NCBI GenBank assembly: GCA_023436805.1
Contig: JAEZHT010000063.1
Location: forward strand, 1-17,472
DNA length: 17,472 nucleotides
From: Bacillota bacterium
Lineage (GTDB): Bacteria; Bacillota_I; Bacilli_A; Acholeplasmatales; UBA5453
Direction: 5' to 3'
Shown here: piece after piece, positions 14,361 through 17,472 of the stretch
Position numbering within the stretch: the first letter of the stretch is position 1
Layout of the letters: the number at the start of each line of letters is the position of its first letter
Translations under genes and position numbers: made by a program
The notes under the pieces: generated by a model
Databases searched by the model: none
What the model was told of the DNA's origin: nothing
The model's input: only the letters and a program-made list of their open reading frames with translations

Positions 14361-17339
14361 ATGAAGGGGTATATTGGCCTTCAAAGTGAATACAGTTTAT
14401 TGAATAGTACCATACGACTAGAAACCTTGTTTGACGAAATCAAACAACGCGGCTACGATACGGTCTTTTTATCCGATGATAATAACTTATACGCCAGCTA
14501 TAAGTTTTTTTCCACAACCACCGACATCCAAAGGATATTGGGCATCCGATTATCCATTACCCATTTAGAACAAAACACCACCATTTACGCTTACGCAACC
14601 ACCCAAAAAGGACATCAAAACCTCATTATATTATCGAGTTTGGTCCAACTATCCAAAAACAAAACCGTAGACATGGGTGACCTCATCAAATATCAAGAAG
14701 ACCTCGTATTCATCAGCAGTGGGCATGCTTCAGATATCGATCAAGCCATTTTGAAAAACGATATCCCTGAAGCCAAAAGACGCATCGAATCCTATCAGTA
14801 TTTACTCAAACATTTTTATCTCGGATTGATGGTTCAAACACTCAAGATGGAAATTGAAGTCGCACCAAAAATCGCGAAGTTGGCAGACCATTATGGGATT
14901 GGTTTGTTACCATTGCATGCATCCAATTATATCGAAGATCAAGCCTCATATGACGCTTTAATCAAAATTGAAAATCAGGACAGGGTTCGTTATGATGAAG
15001 GCAATTTTGGACTACCTACTTATGAACAATTGGTTCAAAGTTTTAGTGAGTATAAGTCTGTGTTTTCAACTTTAGAAAACGTCTTTAGTAAGGTCAAATA
15101 CGTACCTAGTAAAACCGTTTTTGAATTACCAAATCCACTAGAAAAAGGCATCTCATCCAAAGCATATCTCAAAGATTTATGTGAAGTTGGGTTATCTTTA
15201 AGACATAAAAAACAAGCATTAGACCATCCGGAAAGATACAAAGAACGCTTGAATTATGAGTTATCAGTTATCGATAAGATGGGTTACAACAACTATTTCT
15301 TGGTGGTATGGGATTTTGTCAAATACGCCAAAAAAGAAGGTATCATGGTGGGTCCAGGTAGAGGTTCTGCTGCAGGGTCTTTGGTGTCATTCGCCTTAGG
15401 CATTACCGATGTAGACCCGATCAAATACGATCTATTATTTGAACGGTTTTTAAACCCAGAACGCATCAGCATGCCGGATATCGATTTGGACTTCCCTGAC
15501 AATAAAAGAGACGATGTCATTCGATATGTACAATCCAAATATGGTAAGCATCATGTGGTTTCTATAACAACCTTCGGTACATTCCAAGTGAAAAGTTCCA
15601 TTAGAGACATCTGTCGAACCCAAGGTTTATCGGTCGCAGATACCAACCGTATCGTGAAACTCGCCACGGAAGCGTATGAAATTACCGATCCAAAAACACT
15701 CGATATTTTAAAACTTGCACAATCCATCGAAGGGTTACCGAGACATACCGGCACCCACGCTGCAGGGATCATTTTATCTTCGGTCGATTTATCCAGAATT
15801 ATTCCGCTTCAAAGCGGGTCATCAGACTTATACCAGTCACAACTCGAAGCCGAAGATTTGGAAAAAATGGGTTTACTCAAAATCGATTTTTTAGGGATTA
15901 GAAACCTTCAAATCATCAAAGAAACCCTCGGTTTGATCGAAAAGAAAAACATTAAAATCGATTTATACAATTTACCACTCAATGACAAAAAGACATTTGA
16001 TTTGTTGTCTAGAGCCGATACCGTCGGGGTATTCCAACTCGAATCGGTTGGTATGAAGCGTGTATTAACAAAACTTAAACCAAATCAATTTGAAGATTTG
16101 GTTGCGATACTGGCATTATTTAGACCCGGCCCGATGGATAATATCGATATTTATATTGAAAGACGTGCAGGTCAAAAATTCGACTACATCGATGAGGAAC
16201 TGAAAGACATTTTAGCCCCAACTTACGGCATCATCATCTATCAAGAACAAATCATGAAAATCGCTTCGAAGTTTGCGAACTATACCCTCGCTGAAGCCGA
16301 TTTATTGAGACGTGGGGTCTCTAAAAAAGACAAAGATATCCTCGAAAACGAGCGGGTTAAATTCATTCAAAAAGCAGTTCAAAACCATAAATCCGAAGCA
16401 CTCGCTAACAAGATTTATGACTATATTTTGAAGTTTGCACTATATGGCTTTAACCGCAGCCACTCCGTTGCTTATGCGATGGTGGCTTATCAAATGGCGT
16501 ATTTAAAAGCACACCATTTTGATGCGTTCATGACGGTATTGTTGTCATCGGTAGCGAGCAACACCGATCAAGTGATCGACTACATTTCAAGACTCAAAGA
16601 AAAAGGAATTAAAGTCCTTAAACCGAACATCCAAATCTCCGATTTTGATTTTTTACTCACAGACAAAGGCATCATTTATCCATTGTTGGCGATTAAAAAC
16701 ATTGGCACCCAAACTGTACTCAAAATCAAAGAAGCCAGAGCAAGCGGCCCATTCCAAGACTATGATGATTTCAAAAAGCGATTGTCCAATGATCTCAATG
16801 ATAAAATCATGGAAGCTTTCATTTTCTCTGGGGCACTGGATGGTTTTGGTTTAAACAAGCGGACATTGTATGAAAACAGACAATTGGTTCATAAGGATTA
16901 TGAGTTATTTGTCTCAGACATCGTGATGAAAACCTACGATGAATACCCATTAGAAGTCTTGATCGAAAAAGAAAAGACCGCACTGGGTTTCAATCTTTCG
17001 ATGACCCCTGTATCGGTCTATCAAGACATCATTCAAAAACATCAATTAACGCCATTGGGTGAGATTGAAAAAACAACCAAAACTTTAGGTATGATCAAAC
17101 GTGTCAAAGTCATCCAAACCAAACAAGGCAAACCGATGGCATTCATTGAAGTATCGGATGGGGATACCACATTAGATGTGACCGTATTTCCTGAAGTTTA
17201 TGCTAAATACGGTATGTTATTATCCAGTAAATCACTTTTGATATTTACGATTGAACCCAACCAATATGAAGGCAAGAAATACATATTAAATCGAATTGAG
17301 GTCATAGCCGATGAAACCACTTCAACTGAACTCCAATAA
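14361..17339 (+). CDS. dnaE: DNA polymerase III alpha subunit (DnaE)
   Basis: C-family replicative DNA polymerase, 992 aa, shorter than the roughly 1,115 aa of B. subtilis DnaE. GPGRGSAAGS is at 331-340. PDIDLDF carries catalytic D375 and D377, and KIDFLG carries D509 (E. coli D401/D403/D555). PTYGIIIYQEQIM and FNRSHSVAYAM are conserved palm/fingers segments. A helix-hairpin-helix lies near 773-812 and an OB-fold from about 908 (GKPMAFIEVSDG). The N-terminal PHP domain has lost its metal ligands: the HxHSEYS motif reads GLQSEYS (6-12) and TDHGN reads SDDNN (38-42), so PHP exonuclease activity is not expected. AGGA at 14348-14351 is a modest ribosome site. The end overlaps the next gene by 29 nt. 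Confidence 0.96.
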   Translation: MKGYIGLQSEYSLLNSTIRLETLFDEIKQRGYDTVFLSDDNNLYASYKFFSTTTDIQRILGIRLSITHLEQNTTIYAYATTQKGHQNLIILSSLVQLSKNKTVDMGDLIKYQEDLVFISSGHASDIDQAILKNDIPEAKRRIESYQYLLKHFYLGLMVQTLKMEIEVAPKIAKLADHYGIGLLPLHASNYIEDQASYDALIKIENQDRVRYDEGNFGLPTYEQLVQSFSEYKSVFSTLENVFSKVKYVPSKTVFELPNPLEKGISSKAYLKDLCEVGLSLRHKKQALDHPERYKERLNYELSVIDKMGYNNYFLVVWDFVKYAKKEGIMVGPGRGSAAGSLVSFALGITDVDPIKYDLLFERFLNPERISMPDIDLDFPDNKRDDVIRYVQSKYGKHHVVSITTFGTFQVKSSIRDICRTQGLSVADTNRIVKLATEAYEITDPKTLDILKLAQSIEGLPRHTGTHAAGIILSSVDLSRIIPLQSGSSDLYQSQLEAEDLEKMGLLKIDFLGIRNLQIIKETLGLIEKKNIKIDLYNLPLNDKKTFDLLSRADTVGVFQLESVGMKRVLTKLKPNQFEDLVAILALFRPGPMDNIDIYIERRAGQKFDYIDEELKDILAPTYGIIIYQEQIMKIASKFANYTLAEADLLRRGVSKKDKDILENERVKFIQKAVQNHKSEALANKIYDYILKFALYGFNRSHSVAYAMVAYQMAYLKAHHFDAFMTVLLSSVASNTDQVIDYISRLKEKGIKVLKPNIQISDFDFLLTDKGIIYPLLAIKNIGTQTVLKIKEARASGPFQDYDDFKKRLSNDLNDKIMEAFIFSGALDGFGLNKRTLYENRQLVHKDYELFVSDIVMKTYDEYPLEVLIEKEKTALGFNLSMTPVSVYQDIIQKHQLTPLGEIEKTTKTLGMIKRVKVIQTKQGKPMAFIEVSDGDTTLDVTVFPEVYAKYGMLLSSKSLLIFTIEPNQYEGKKYILNRIEVIADETTSTELQ

Positions 17340-17472
17340 TTACATCACATTTCATTTCATCGATGATCAGATTAGACCGTTTGTTTTGATTGCACCGGGA
17401 GGTGGGTATCAAAGGACTTCCCCAAGAGAAGCAGAACCCATCGCGAAGGCATTCAATCAAGCGGGTTATCAT
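17311..17472 (+). CDS. Alpha/beta-hydrolase, esterase-like, N-terminal fragment
   Basis: The first 54 codons of a gene cut by the window end. IRPFVLIAPGGGY (21-33) followed by REAEPIAKAFNQAGY matches the beginning of esterase/lipase-like alpha/beta hydrolases, such as BD-FAE or acetyl-xylan-esterase-related enzymes. In these the GGG-Y segment forms the oxyanion-hole strand end after the first beta strand. The catalytic serine, aspartate and histidine would lie beyond the window and cannot be checked. The start ATG 17311 lies inside dnaE in another frame, with TTGAGGT (17296-17302) 8 nt upstream, giving a 29-nt overlap. This suggests co-transcription and coupled translation with dnaE. Substrate is unknown. 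Confidence 0.8.
   Translation, partial: MKPLQLNSNNYITFHFIDDQIRPFVLIAPGGGYQRTSPREAEPIAKAFNQAGYH

Overview
The window reads as a gene-dense, single-strand stretch of a chromosome from a low-GC Firmicute-derived lineage. All twelve complete genes and both edge fragments lie on the + strand. The best fit is a wall-less Mollicutes-type relative in the Acholeplasma/Izemoplasma neighbourhood. This is inferred from the style of the proteins, the AT-rich codons, a short DnaE, and a surface protein held by a C-terminal membrane helix. UGA is a true stop here: aroE, dnaD, nth and the first ABC gene all end in TGA, in most cases overlapping the next start. Tryptophan is TGG, so this is not a UGA=Trp mycoplasma or spiroplasma. 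Genus cannot be settled by eye.

Layout. (1) Positions 2-2817 hold the end of a shikimate/chorismate operon: aroA (5'-truncated by the window), an AroQ-class chorismate mutase, aroE and aroC. The genes overlap by 4-8 nt, and an intrinsic terminator begins inside the last codons of aroC. Together they carry out late steps from 3-dehydroshikimate to prephenate; shikimate kinase is not in view. (2) recG follows on its own extended -10 promoter, probably starting at a TTG. (3) Positions 4865-7841 form a housekeeping unit, plsX-rnc-dnaD-nth, closed by a strong 12-bp terminator hairpin in which the nth stop codon lies. (4) Positions 7873-12927 form a regulator/exporter module: a helix-turn-helix protein with a long helical C-terminal region, then a heterodimeric ABC exporter pair behind a consensus promoter (TTGACA-N17-TATACT) whose -10 sits inside a perfect 16-bp palindrome. 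The pair ends at an 11-bp terminator hairpin. (5) A secreted, membrane-anchored protein with tandem Ig-like repeats follows. (6) dnaE, the replicative DNA polymerase III alpha subunit, overlaps the start of an alpha/beta-hydrolase (esterase-like) gene cut by the window end.

Most of the window is ordinary core genome. The part most worth attention is the regulator/exporter module. The regulator's helix-turn-helix domain extends upstream of its first ATG, with no ATG, GTG or TTG available in frame, so it needs an AUU (or CUG) start, a +1 frameshift, or a sequence error. Its C-terminal half is clearly more AT-rich than its neighbours. The exporter promoter carries an operator-like palindrome. 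A ligand-responsive export switch is a reasonable inference; the ligand is unknown and no peptide gene was found. No tRNA, rRNA, CRISPR array, insertion sequence or gene-free stretch over 300 bases was seen.
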